DNA from: Bacteroidales bacterium
Lineage (GTDB): Bacteria; Bacteroidota; Bacteroidia; Bacteroidales; VadinHA17
Assembly: GCA_025455505.1 (NCBI GenBank)
Contig: JALOMK010000101.1
Span: 1-7,709 of the forward strand
Direction of reading: 5' to 3'
Length of the DNA: 7,709 nt
Part shown: one piece after another, positions 1-6,124 of the stretch
Layout of the letters: each line of letters opens with the position of its first letter
Position numbering within the stretch: the first letter of the stretch is position 1
Translations under genes and position numbers: made by a program
Notes under the pieces: generated by a model
What the model saw: the letters and a program-made list of their open reading frames with translations, nothing else
Told to the model about the DNA's origin: nothing
Databases searched by the model: none

Positions 1-1
1 T

Positions 2-799
2 TTTATCAGCTCGCCTTCAATAAAGGTCAATTACAGGAATTCGTTCGCGGTGCCGATCGAACTTACCCTCGCCGTCAGCGGAAGCAGGGAAAGCGAGACT
101 GTGAACCTGGGCCTTGCTCCGTTCGTTCTTGCATCTCCTTCAGCACCCGGTGAGCGCGACAAGGCAGGAGCATACGTAATTGACAAGAACAATTCATCGC
201 TTCCGGCGCTTGTCTCACTGCCTCCTGAGATCATCAGGTATTCCGGCTCGGCAAGAATGAACCCGCAAACGGCAAGCAATGTCAGGAACAACTACGTATT
301 CGGCAACAGTCGCTTCATTGCATCGATGGAAATCGAGGTGCCTCTCGAATTCAGGATCAACAACCTCCAGTTTGCCGATACTGTAGAGAACTTCATGAAG
401 AGCGACGGGGGCGATGACGATTCCCAGTTCAGTCCTGACGATTTTGAATATGTAAGGGTAGAGCTTAAGGCTGACAACGGTTTTCCTCTCGGGGTATCGG
501 CCTCAATGTCGCTTTACGATCCTGTGACTTCGACAGTTAAAAGCACAGTGAATGCCACCGATATCCTTAAGCCGGCTCCCGCAGGAAGCGACGGAAGGGC
601 AAACGGGTCGACTGAAACTGCCACTACGATACTTTTCACCGAGGAATTCCTCGACTCAGTCGACACCAGCGATGAGATAATCTTCAGGTTCACTCTAAAC
701 ACCACTGACGGAGCGACCAGGAACATAAAGATATATTCCGATTACAGGATAAACTTCAGGGCGGCCCTGATAGTAAAGCCGGATATCAATCTCAAGTAA
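2..799 (+). CDS. C-terminal part of an uncharacterised secreted/surface beta-rich protein (5' end outside window)
   Basis: The frame is open from base 2 to the TAA at 797-799, giving 265 visible residues. A GTG at 50 is possible, but in-frame codons before it (FISSPSIKVNYRNSF) continue the same beta-strand pattern, so the true start lies left of the window. I do not recognise a named family. The protein is rich in alternating hydrophobic/polar strands, Ser, Thr, Asn and Asp, with no membrane helix and no cysteine, as expected of an exported Bacteroidota beta-sandwich protein. Two stretches look alike: 'VNYRNSFAVPIELTLAV' near the left edge and 'VELKADNGFPLGVSASMSL' around 456-512. This suggests two copies of one domain. 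A Gly/Asp-rich linker (SDGGDDDS) lies between them. The gene ends 17 bases before the DUF5723-type gene, so the two are probably cotranscribed. By inference it works at the cell surface or periplasm with that barrel. Function unknown; no C-terminal T9SS sorting domain is evident. Confidence 0.8.
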   Translation, partial: FISSPSIKVNYRNSFAVPIELTLAVSGSRESETVNLGLAPFVLASPSAPGERDKAGAYVIDKNNSSLPALVSLPPEIIRYSGSARMNPQTASNVRNNYVFGNSRFIASMEIEVPLEFRINNLQFADTVENFMKSDGGDDDSQFSPDDFEYVRVELKADNGFPLGVSASMSLYDPVTSTVKSTVNATDILKPAPAGSDGRANGSTETATTILFTEEFLDSVDTSDEIIFRFTLNTTDGATRNIKIYSDYRINFRAALIVKPDINLK

Positions 800-816
800 G
801 ACAAACTGATTGAAAA

Positions 817-2289
817 ATGAAAGGGAAGAAAATAACTGCAGCTGCAATCCTTGTCCTCGCCGCCCTGGCTGAAGTGCCGGCCCAGCACAACCAGGTGATG
901 TACTACATGAATATTCCGCAGGCTCATATACTGAACCCGGCCTTCAGGCCATCGAACTCAGCCTACATCGGCCTGCCTGTAATCTCGGGCGTTAAGGCAA
1001 ATGTGGGCAACAACTTTGTAAATTTCTCAGATGTCTTCATGAAGGATGAAGCTACTGACTCGATATACACTATCCTTGATCCCGATTACGACATAGATGA
1101 TTTCCTTGCAAAGACGAAGAAGCAGAATGTCTTCGACGTAAATGCCATGGTACAGACACTGGGCGTTGGTTTCAACGTCGGGAAGGAGGGTTATGTGTCG
1201 CTCGATGTAAATGAGCGGGTGGAAGGGAGCCTTGTGATCCCGGGCGATCTCTTCACCCTTGTCTTCAAGGGCAATGAAGGTTTTGCCGGCAGCACGGTGA
1301 ATCTCTCGTCGCTGAGTGCAAGTGCGGTCTATTTCAGGGAGGCCGGGCTGGGGTACTCGACGCCTGTTTCGAACAATATAAGGATTGGCGTCAGGGGAAA
1401 GGTCCTCTTCGGTATCGGGGCAGCAGTAATCGACAACAAGGAGCTGAGCATCGATATTGCCGATGATTACTCCCACACCTTCAATGCCGATGTTGCACTT
1501 AACGTTAGTGCTCCGCTTGTCATAGCTAAGGATGAGGATGGCAATATCGAGAGCATAGATATTGACGATTCGGAGCTGCAGGACCTCAACCAGCAATTCA
1601 GGTACCTGTCAGGGACCGGGAACCCGGGTTTCGGTATAGACATCGGCGCATCATTCACCCTTTCGGAAAAGTTCAGCCTCTCCGCCTCCGTAATCGACCT
1701 GGGGTTTATCAGGTGGAAGCAGGATGTTACAAATTTCAGTACGGAAAACCAGTTCGTTTTCGACGGTATCGACATGCTCAGTGTAATCGACGGCAGCGAA
1801 TCATTCGAGGACCTTGCGGACGAGATGCTGGATTCGCTTCAGAATGCCTTTAAAGTTACAGATACTTACGAGCCATTTACAACCTATCTGCCAACCGGAA
1901 TAATAGCAGGGGGAAGCTACAGGCTGAACAAGACTTTTTCGCTGGGCCTGCTGTCATATTCAAGGATCGTCAACAGCAGAATAAGTGAGACGCTTACGTT
2001 TACGGGCAATGTGAACGTGGGAACATTTCTTTCGGCTTCAGCGGGATATACATTCTCTACCATGGGGTATGATAACCTGGGAGCGGGTCTCGCGCTCAGG
2101 GCAGGCATTTTCCAGGTTTATGCAGTTGCTGACAGGATACCGCTGAAATGGAATAACATTGAATCGGGAGGGGCCGGGATCCCGCTGCCTTCGGGCTGGA
2201 ATTTCGTTAACCTGCGGGTTGGATTCAACCTCCTGTTCGGCAATAAGATAAAGAAGCGTGAAGACAAACCAATGGTTGAAATAATATAA
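817..2289 (+). CDS. DUF5723-type predicted outer-membrane beta-barrel protein
   Basis: This 490-residue protein has a signal peptide: a Lys-rich start, a hydrophobic core at about 6-18, and a likely signal peptidase I cut after PA-22 before Gln23 (the common Bacteroidota 'AQ' end). The mature N terminus carries 'MYYMNIPQAHILNPAF' (28-43), which resembles the conserved opening of Bacteroidota DUF5723 proteins. The rest is amphipathic beta-strands and turns, including 'GFGIDIGASFTLSEKFSLSA' (271-290) followed by 'IDLGFIRW', and 'NLGAGLALRAGIFQVYAVAD' (420-439). The last strand, NFVNLRVGFNLLFG (462-475), is followed by a short charged tail. This supports an outer-membrane barrel. Acidic segments at about 87-95 and 239-257 would be loops. 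It starts 17 bases after the preceding stop and is followed after 10 bases by a DUF4834-type gene, so it sits mid-operon. The assignment is from recalled family patterns, not a search; substrate and role are unknown. A FadL/PorV-like barrel is the main alternative. Confidence 0.8.
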   Translation: MKGKKITAAAILVLAALAEVPAQHNQVMYYMNIPQAHILNPAFRPSNSAYIGLPVISGVKANVGNNFVNFSDVFMKDEATDSIYTILDPDYDIDDFLAKTKKQNVFDVNAMVQTLGVGFNVGKEGYVSLDVNERVEGSLVIPGDLFTLVFKGNEGFAGSTVNLSSLSASAVYFREAGLGYSTPVSNNIRIGVRGKVLFGIGAAVIDNKELSIDIADDYSHTFNADVALNVSAPLVIAKDEDGNIESIDIDDSELQDLNQQFRYLSGTGNPGFGIDIGASFTLSEKFSLSASVIDLGFIRWKQDVTNFSTENQFVFDGIDMLSVIDGSESFEDLADEMLDSLQNAFKVTDTYEPFTTYLPTGIIAGGSYRLNKTFSLGLLSYSRIVNSRISETLTFTGNVNVGTFLSASAGYTFSTMGYDNLGAGLALRAGIFQVYAVADRIPLKWNNIESGGAGIPLPSGWNFVNLRVGFNLLFGNKIKKREDKPMVEII

Positions 2290-2299
2290 CAGATCAGGT

Positions 2300-2488
2300 A
2301 TGTATCTTGTGAGGATTTTTCTTATAGGGCTGATAATATATCTCGTTGTGCGGATGTTTGCACGCATCGGGGAAGGGCAGGGGGGATCAGGCGGCAGTGG
2401 CGAGCCTGAAAGGAAAAAGGCAAAGAAAAGGGGTGTTCCGAAGGAGCTCGGCGAGTATGTCGATTACGAGGAGATAAAAGACAAGTAG
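2300..2488 (+). CDS. DUF4834-type small single-pass membrane protein
   Basis: This 62-residue protein has one hydrophobic segment at the N terminus (about residues 3-21, LVRIFLIGLIIYLVVRMF), a Gly/Ser linker (24-34), a basic cluster (ERKKAKKR, 37-44) and an acidic, aromatic end, GEYVDYEEIKD (51-61). This order, and especially the terminal 'YVDYEEI' motif, matches what is known of the Bacteroidota DUF4834 family of short membrane proteins. The basic patch after the helix suggests the C-terminal tail is cytoplasmic by the positive-inside rule. The gene follows the DUF5723-type gene by 10 bases and is probably translated from the same transcript. It converges on mlaF with only 6 bases between the stop codons. 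Function is unknown. A chance reading frame is unlikely because the C-terminal motif is family-like and the spacing is operonic. Confidence 0.78.
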   Translation: MYLVRIFLIGLIIYLVVRMFARIGEGQGGSGGSGEPERKKAKKRGVPKELGEYVDYEEIKDK

Positions 2489-2496
2489 ATATTGTC
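2480..2496. terminator. weak candidate hairpin terminator across two convergent stop codons
   Basis: GACAA (2480-2484) can pair with TTGTC (2492-2496) around a 7-base loop. The loop contains the stop codon of the small membrane protein, and the right arm overlaps the mlaF stop. On the minus strand the hairpin is followed by TTTTATC, a short U tract. On the plus strand it is followed by AGAGTTTT. The 5-bp AT-rich stem is weak, so this is only a candidate; transcription may end inside the opposing gene or by Rho. Confidence 0.3.
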
Positions 2497-3247
2497 AGAG
2501 TTTTGGCCGGAGCTGTTTTGCAAGAGAATTTGCGAAAATGAATTCGTTAAGGGTTGCACAGTCTGACCTGAGGACCTCTTCCTTGTTTCCTTCCCAGCAT
2601 TTGTTGCCCTCATGAATGAAAACTATCTTTTCGCCTATCTCCATCACCGAGTTCATGTCGTGAGTGTTCACAACTGTTGTTATTGAATATTCTTCAGTCA
2701 GTTCCCTGATAAGCTCGTCAATGAGTATTGCTGTAAGAGGATCGAGTCCCGAGTTAGGCTCGTCGCAGAAGAGGTATTTAGGGTTAAGGGCAATGGCTCT
2801 TGCAATTGCAACCCTCTTCTTCATCCCTCCTGAAAGCTCCGAAGGGAACAGTTTGTTCGAGTTAAGGATGTTGACCCTCCTGAGGCAGAAGTTTACTCTT
2901 TCGAGTTTCTCCTCTTTTGACTGGTCTGTGAACATGTCAAGGGGGAAGCCTACGTTCTGTTCAACTGTCAGCGAATCGAATAGGGCGCTTCCCTGGAAGA
3001 GCATTCCCATCTGTTTCTGGATCTCTTTCCTTCCGTTGAAGTCGAGGTTGTTGAAGAGGGTGTTTTCGAACCAGACCTCTCCTGAATCGGCTTCATGGAG
3101 CCCGACTATTGATTTGAGAAGGACTGTCTTGCCCGATCCGCTGCGTCCTATGATGAGGTTTGTCTTTCCGGGCTCGAATGTAACTGATACATCAATGAGC
3201 ACAGGTCTGCCATTAAAGGACTTGTTGAGGTTCCTGACCCTTATCAT
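2495..3247 (-). CDS. mlaF: MlaF-like ATP-binding subunit of an MCE/Mla-type lipid ABC transporter
   Basis: This 250-residue ABC ATPase is expected to bind the MlaE-type permease on the cytoplasmic face and drive phospholipid movement between inner and outer membranes. All nucleotide-binding motifs are intact: Walker A GRSGSGKT (34-41), Q-loop Gln85 in LFQGSALFDSLTV, signature LSGGM (138-142) followed by KKR, Walker B YLFCDEP with catalytic Glu163, D-loop GLDP (167-170), and the switch His196 in VVNTHDM. The 'FQGSALFDS' Q-loop and 'LSGGMKKR' signature are typical of the MlaF/Ttg2A subgroup rather than of amino-acid or export ABC proteins. The ATG overlaps the mlaE stop as ATGA (3244-3247), which implies translational coupling. 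Length is normal. No MCE-domain substrate-binding protein follows; the next gene is on the opposite strand six bases away. Direction of lipid transport cannot be told from sequence. Confidence 0.93.
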   Translation of the reverse strand: MIRVRNLNKSFNGRPVLIDVSVTFEPGKTNLIIGRSGSGKTVLLKSIVGLHEADSGEVWFENTLFNNLDFNGRKEIQKQMGMLFQGSALFDSLTVEQNVGFPLDMFTDQSKEEKLERVNFCLRRVNILNSNKLFPSELSGGMKKRVAIARAIALNPKYLFCDEPNSGLDPLTAILIDELIRELTEEYSITTVVNTHDMNSVMEIGEKIVFIHEGNKCWEGNKEEVLRSDCATLNEFIFANSLAKQLRPKL

Positions 3248-3987
3248 GAGAGCAGAAGTTGTGTGAGGATGACGTTGAAGAGAAGTATCAGGACACTGCT
3301 GTATACTACTGCTTTTGTACTTGCCCTTCCGACTTCGAGCGAGCCCCCGTCTACATAATAACCCTGGAAGGCAGAAACGCTTGTTATGATGAAGGCGAAA
3401 ACGACCATCTTAATAAGGGAGTAGACTATATAGTACGGGATAAATGCATACTGGATCCCGTAAATGAAATTCTCTGATGTAACAACTCCCGAGAGGACTC
3501 CGGCCACCCATCCTCCCCAGATTCCGACGACTATTGAAAGTAGGGTTAGTATGGGATTGAAGATAAGTGTTGCTATGAGTTTGGGAAGTATGAGGAAGGA
3601 GGCTGAATTGACGCCCATTATCTCGAGGGCATCGATCTGTTCTGTAACCCTCATGGTGCCAATTTCAGATGCGATGTTCGAACCCACTTTTCCGGCAAGA
3701 ATGAGGGAGGCGACTGTCGAAGAGAATTCAAGAATTATTGAGTCGCGGCAGCCAAGGCCAATAAGGTACTTAGGGTAAATCGGATTTTCGGTATTATAGG
3801 CGGTCTGCAGGGTTATAACGGCACCCATGAAGAATGAAATAATCGCTATTATCCCCACTGAGTTGAGGCCAAGGAAAACAAACTCGCGCATTGTCTGCTT
3901 GTAGTAAAGCGATGCTTTCTCGGGCTTCGCAAAAACCTTTTTCAAAAGGATGAAGTATACGCCGAGCTGTGATAGGAACCTGAACAT
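3244..3987 (-). CDS. mlaE: MlaE-like permease of an MCE/Mla-type lipid ABC transporter
   Basis: This 247-residue inner-membrane protein has an amphipathic N-terminal region and about five hydrophobic segments (roughly 40-62, 85-105, 130-150, 155-172 and 190-245, the last long enough for two passes). The diagnostic MlaE loop is plain: LAGKVGSNIASEIGTMRV (97-114), then TEQIDALEIMGVN (115-127). It is the ATPase-coupling region shared by MlaE, Ttg2B and plant TGD1. Length is close to the family norm of about 250-260. The ATG at 3987 is the only reasonable start because an in-frame stop lies three codons upstream. It is the first gene of a two-gene minus-strand operon and shares ATGA with mlaF. 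Its promoter is probably in the gap shared with the guanylyltransferase gene. By analogy it forms a homodimer that passes lipid to an MCE-domain protein, which must be encoded elsewhere. Confidence 0.92.
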   Translation of the reverse strand: MFRFLSQLGVYFILLKKVFAKPEKASLYYKQTMREFVFLGLNSVGIIAIISFFMGAVITLQTAYNTENPIYPKYLIGLGCRDSIILEFSSTVASLILAGKVGSNIASEIGTMRVTEQIDALEIMGVNSASFLILPKLIATLIFNPILTLLSIVVGIWGGWVAGVLSGVVTSENFIYGIQYAFIPYYIVYSLIKMVVFAFIITSVSAFQGYYVDGGSLEVGRASTKAVVYSSVLILLFNVILTQLLLS

Positions 3988-4007
3988 CCGGATTCATTTA
4001 ATCACCT

Positions 4008-4015
4008 CAAAATTA
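4008..4015 (-). promoter_or_regulatory. candidate -7 promoter element for mlaEF
   Basis: Read on the minus strand this is TAATTTTG, a full match to the Bacteroidota sigma-70-type -7 consensus TAnnTTTG. It lies about 20 bases before the mlaE ATG, giving a short leader. I found no clear -33 TTTG at the usual spacing, so the call rests on one half of the promoter and its position. Confidence 0.4.
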
Positions 4016-4073
4016 CTAATATTTATTACATTTCGGAGGGAGGCCAGCTTAAACCTGTCTTGGAATTATATTA

Positions 4074-4081
4074 TATATTTG
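4074..4081 (+). promoter_or_regulatory. candidate -7 promoter element for the guanylyltransferase gene
   Basis: TATATTTG matches the Bacteroidota -7 consensus TAnnTTTG and lies 31 bases before the ATG at 4113, within an AT-rich stretch. The usual -33 TTTG about 19-20 bases upstream is not evident; the nearest TTG (4060-4062) is too close. The leader has no Shine-Dalgarno sequence, which is normal for this phylum. Confidence 0.45.
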
Positions 4082-4112
4082 CATTTTATCATCCTCTGAT
4101 ACGGGCACTATA

Positions 4113-5198
4113 ATGGAAAACAGGTATGTAATAATAATGGCTGGAGGAGTAGGGAGCCGTTTCTGGCCTCTCAGCCGCCGCGACAAGCCAAAGCAGTTTC
4201 TTGATATCCTGGGGCAGGGGGAGACTCTTTTACAGCAGACCTACAGGAGGTTCAGGACGCTTTGTCCGGAGCAGAACATATTTGTTGTTACAAGTGCCGA
4301 TCACAAGGACCTTGTTGTAAGCCAGCTTGGCATTGATCCTTCACGGGTGCTTGGCGAGCCGCTGAGGAGGAACACTGCGCCGTGCCTGGCCTACGGGACT
4401 TTCAGGATACTTAGTGAGAATCCCGATGCAGTTATCGCAGTTACTCCTGCAGACCATCTTATAATCAAGGAGGCGGCTTTCACGGAGGTGCTGAACAGCT
4501 GCTTTGAATTTGCCGCCGGCAATGATGCCCTTGTAACACTTGGGATCAAGCCTGACAGACCTGAGACGGGTTACGGCTACATACAGGCCGACAGGAAGAA
4601 GCCTGTCAAGGGCTTCAGGAACATACAGAAGGTAAAGACTTTCACTGAAAAGCCCGATGTTGAACTTGCAAGAGTGTTCCTTGAAAGCGGCGATTTCTTC
4701 TGGAACGCCGGTATTTTTGTATGGAACATCAAGACAATTATGCAGGCCTTTGAAAAGTATCTCCCCGACGTCTACCTTGCATTCAATGAAGGAAAGGAAT
4801 TATTCGGAAGCAGGCAGGAGAAGAGTTTTATTGCGAAGACCTATGCAGAGTGCAAGAGTATCTCGATTGACTACGGAATAATGGAGAAGGCAGGCAATGT
4901 TTATGTAATGTGCACTGACGTCGGGTGGTCGGACCTCGGCACCTGGGGATCGCTGTATGAACATTCACCTGTGGACAAGAGGGGCAATGCCCTTGTCAGG
5001 GGTGATGTTTTCTCCTATGACTGCAAGGGCAACATTCTTAACATAGCTCCCGGCAAGATAGCTGTTTTGCAGGGATTGAAGGGATACATTGTAGTTGACT
5101 CGGACGATGTACTGCTTGTAGTGAAGAAAGAGGAGGAACAGAACATAAAGCATTATCTTGAGGACATACGGAAGGCCGCAGGGGAGAAGCACCTGTAA
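4113..5198 (+). CDS. manC: mannose-1-phosphate guanylyltransferase (GDP-mannose pyrophosphorylase), short form
   Basis: This cytoplasmic enzyme makes GDP-mannose from mannose-1-phosphate and GTP (EC 2.7.7.13), the donor for mannose, fucose and related sugars in LPS, capsule and protein glycans. The 361-residue protein opens with the nucleotidyltransferase signature GGVGSRFWPLSR (11-22) and PKQFL (26-30). Further family motifs are EPLRRNTAP (82-90), TPADH (111-115), ETGYGYI (151-157), FTEKPD (177-182, with the sugar-phosphate-binding EKP), NAGIFVWN (198-205), SIDYGIMEKA (251-260) and DVGWSDLGTW (269-278). A beta-rich tail of about 80 residues follows. It lacks the cupin phosphomannose isomerase domain of the long bifunctional forms (about 470-480 residues), so it is the single-function type common in Bacteroidota. 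The start is fixed by the signature at residue 11. It is a single-gene unit between a divergent promoter region and a strong terminator. No other sugar-nucleotide gene is adjacent. Confidence 0.95.
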   Translation: MENRYVIIMAGGVGSRFWPLSRRDKPKQFLDILGQGETLLQQTYRRFRTLCPEQNIFVVTSADHKDLVVSQLGIDPSRVLGEPLRRNTAPCLAYGTFRILSENPDAVIAVTPADHLIIKEAAFTEVLNSCFEFAAGNDALVTLGIKPDRPETGYGYIQADRKKPVKGFRNIQKVKTFTEKPDVELARVFLESGDFFWNAGIFVWNIKTIMQAFEKYLPDVYLAFNEGKELFGSRQEKSFIAKTYAECKSISIDYGIMEKAGNVYVMCTDVGWSDLGTWGSLYEHSPVDKRGNALVRGDVFSYDCKGNILNIAPGKIAVLQGLKGYIVVDSDDVLLVVKKEEEQNIKHYLEDIRKAAGEKHL

Positions 5199-5233
5199 AA
5201 AAAGGCCGTTCCTGCACAGGGACGGCCTTTTTT
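5197..5233. terminator. strong bidirectional intrinsic terminator between manC and gldN
   Basis: A 10-bp stem, GGCCGTTCCT (5204-5213) with AGGGACGGCC (5218-5227), closes a GCAC loop with one G-T pair. It is flanked by an A tract (5197-5203) and a T tract (5228-5233), so it has a U run in either direction. It begins within the manC stop codon and lies 18 bases beyond the gldN stop, so it can end both convergent transcripts. Confidence 0.93.
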
Positions 5234-5251
5234 AATGTCTTGAACAAATTA

Positions 5252-6103
5252 CTAGTATTCCCAGAGGTCGTGTTCCCAGTTGAACAGTTCTGTTTTTATC
5301 CTTTCGGCTTCGAACAGTGAATTCCGGCCCACCTGGTAATCTGATATTATCCTGTCGTTTGATACGTTTGATTCGCCGTAGACTATGCTGCCGAAGCGGC
5401 GCTGAAGGAAGAGGTCGTCAAATGAAAGGCGTTGAGCGTCGTTGTTTGTGATGTATACCTCGTTTCTTGCGAGGGCATCCCTTGCCTGGTCGAATTTGAT
5501 CCAGAACAGCGCTTTCTTTGTAACCCTTCCGATCTGATCGTCATAAGCCATGAAAATAGGCTGGATTGCTATTATGCGAACGTCGAGTTTTGAATGTTTC
5601 TTGTCGAAGTACCACTCTTCGTACAGAAGAATCTGTTTTACCTCTTCAGGTTTCGGGTCCTGCCTCACTGAGTCTTCACGCATGAGCCCGTCGGCGTTTA
5701 CCTGCACCTGTTCGATCTTGACCCCGCCTCCCATTTTCAGTTCGATGTCGGCATAAGTTGTGCTTGCGTTTGCATTCTGTGGGTCGTAAGCGTCGATGTT
5801 GCCTTTTTTGATCTCATCGAGCATGATCCTGATAAAGCTCCTCCTGCCGTCGAGCATGTCCTGTGTAGGATAATAGAGGGGGTGGTTGATTTTTTCGCGG
5901 AGATCGATAAGGCGATAAATTTTCCTTGACCACGGCACATCTGCTTCCCTGAGGTAGGGATATGCTATCTTCCTGGCATCCTCCACTGATTTGACATAGA
6001 TGTCTCCGAAGCTTCCTTCGAGGTCGCCGCTCTCCTCCTGGGCCCTGAGGTTAAAGCAGGAGAGTGCAAGCACGACGATCAGTATAAGGTATTTTCTGTT
6101 CAT
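5252..6103 (-). CDS. gldN: type IX secretion system protein GldN/PorN
   Basis: This 283-residue periplasmic protein is known from the family to join the GldK (PorK) lipoprotein in rings under the outer membrane and to contact the periplasmic part of GldM, linking the T9SS motor to the outer-membrane machinery. An N-terminal signal peptide is visible (hydrophobic 5-17), with a likely signal peptidase I cut after LRA-21 before Gln22. Family signatures are PWSRKIYRLIDLREKINHPL (57-76), LYEEWYFD (160-167), IIAIQPI (177-183), ALFWIKF (198-204), RRFGSIVYGESN (235-246) and the terminal 'EHDLWEY' (277-283). Length is close to the usual value of about 290-300. The ATG at 6103 gives the complete signal peptide and lies 21 bases after the gldM stop, so it is the last gene of the gld operon before the terminator at 5197-5233. 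No Shine-Dalgarno sequence is visible. Confidence 0.95.
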   Translation of the reverse strand: MNRKYLILIVVLALSCFNLRAQEESGDLEGSFGDIYVKSVEDARKIAYPYLREADVPWSRKIYRLIDLREKINHPLYYPTQDMLDGRRSFIRIMLDEIKKGNIDAYDPQNANASTTYADIELKMGGGVKIEQVQVNADGLMREDSVRQDPKPEEVKQILLYEEWYFDKKHSKLDVRIIAIQPIFMAYDDQIGRVTKKALFWIKFDQARDALARNEVYITNNDAQRLSFDDLFLQRRFGSIVYGESNVSNDRIISDYQVGRNSLFEAERIKTELFNWEHDLWEY

Positions 6104-6124
6104 AACTATCTGTTTAATTCAATG

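Noticed and set aside
50..52. GTG as the start codon of the left-edge gene.
   Set aside because: The frame stays open to base 2 and the upstream codons continue the same strand-like pattern, so the GTG is probably an internal valine.
1027..1596. A 189-codon open frame on the minus strand inside the barrel-protein gene.
   Set aside because: It is wholly antisense to a well-supported signal-peptide and beta-barrel gene, its translation has no domain-like pattern, and there is no promoter or operon context.
2664..3266. A 200-codon plus-strand open frame opposite mlaF.
   Set aside because: It is a mirror of the ATPase coding sequence, very Ser/Leu/Arg-rich and without motifs, while the minus-strand frame carries all ABC motifs.
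4035..4040. GGAGGG on the plus strand, resembling a Shine-Dalgarno sequence.
   Set aside because: It is over 70 bases from the manC start, no frame begins just after it, and Bacteroidota rarely use such sites.
6040..6070. A lipoprotein signal (ALSC, residues 13-16) in GldN.
   Set aside because: The residues before the Cys do not fit a lipobox well, a good signal peptidase I site (LRA before Gln22) follows, and GldN is not a lipoprotein; GldK is.
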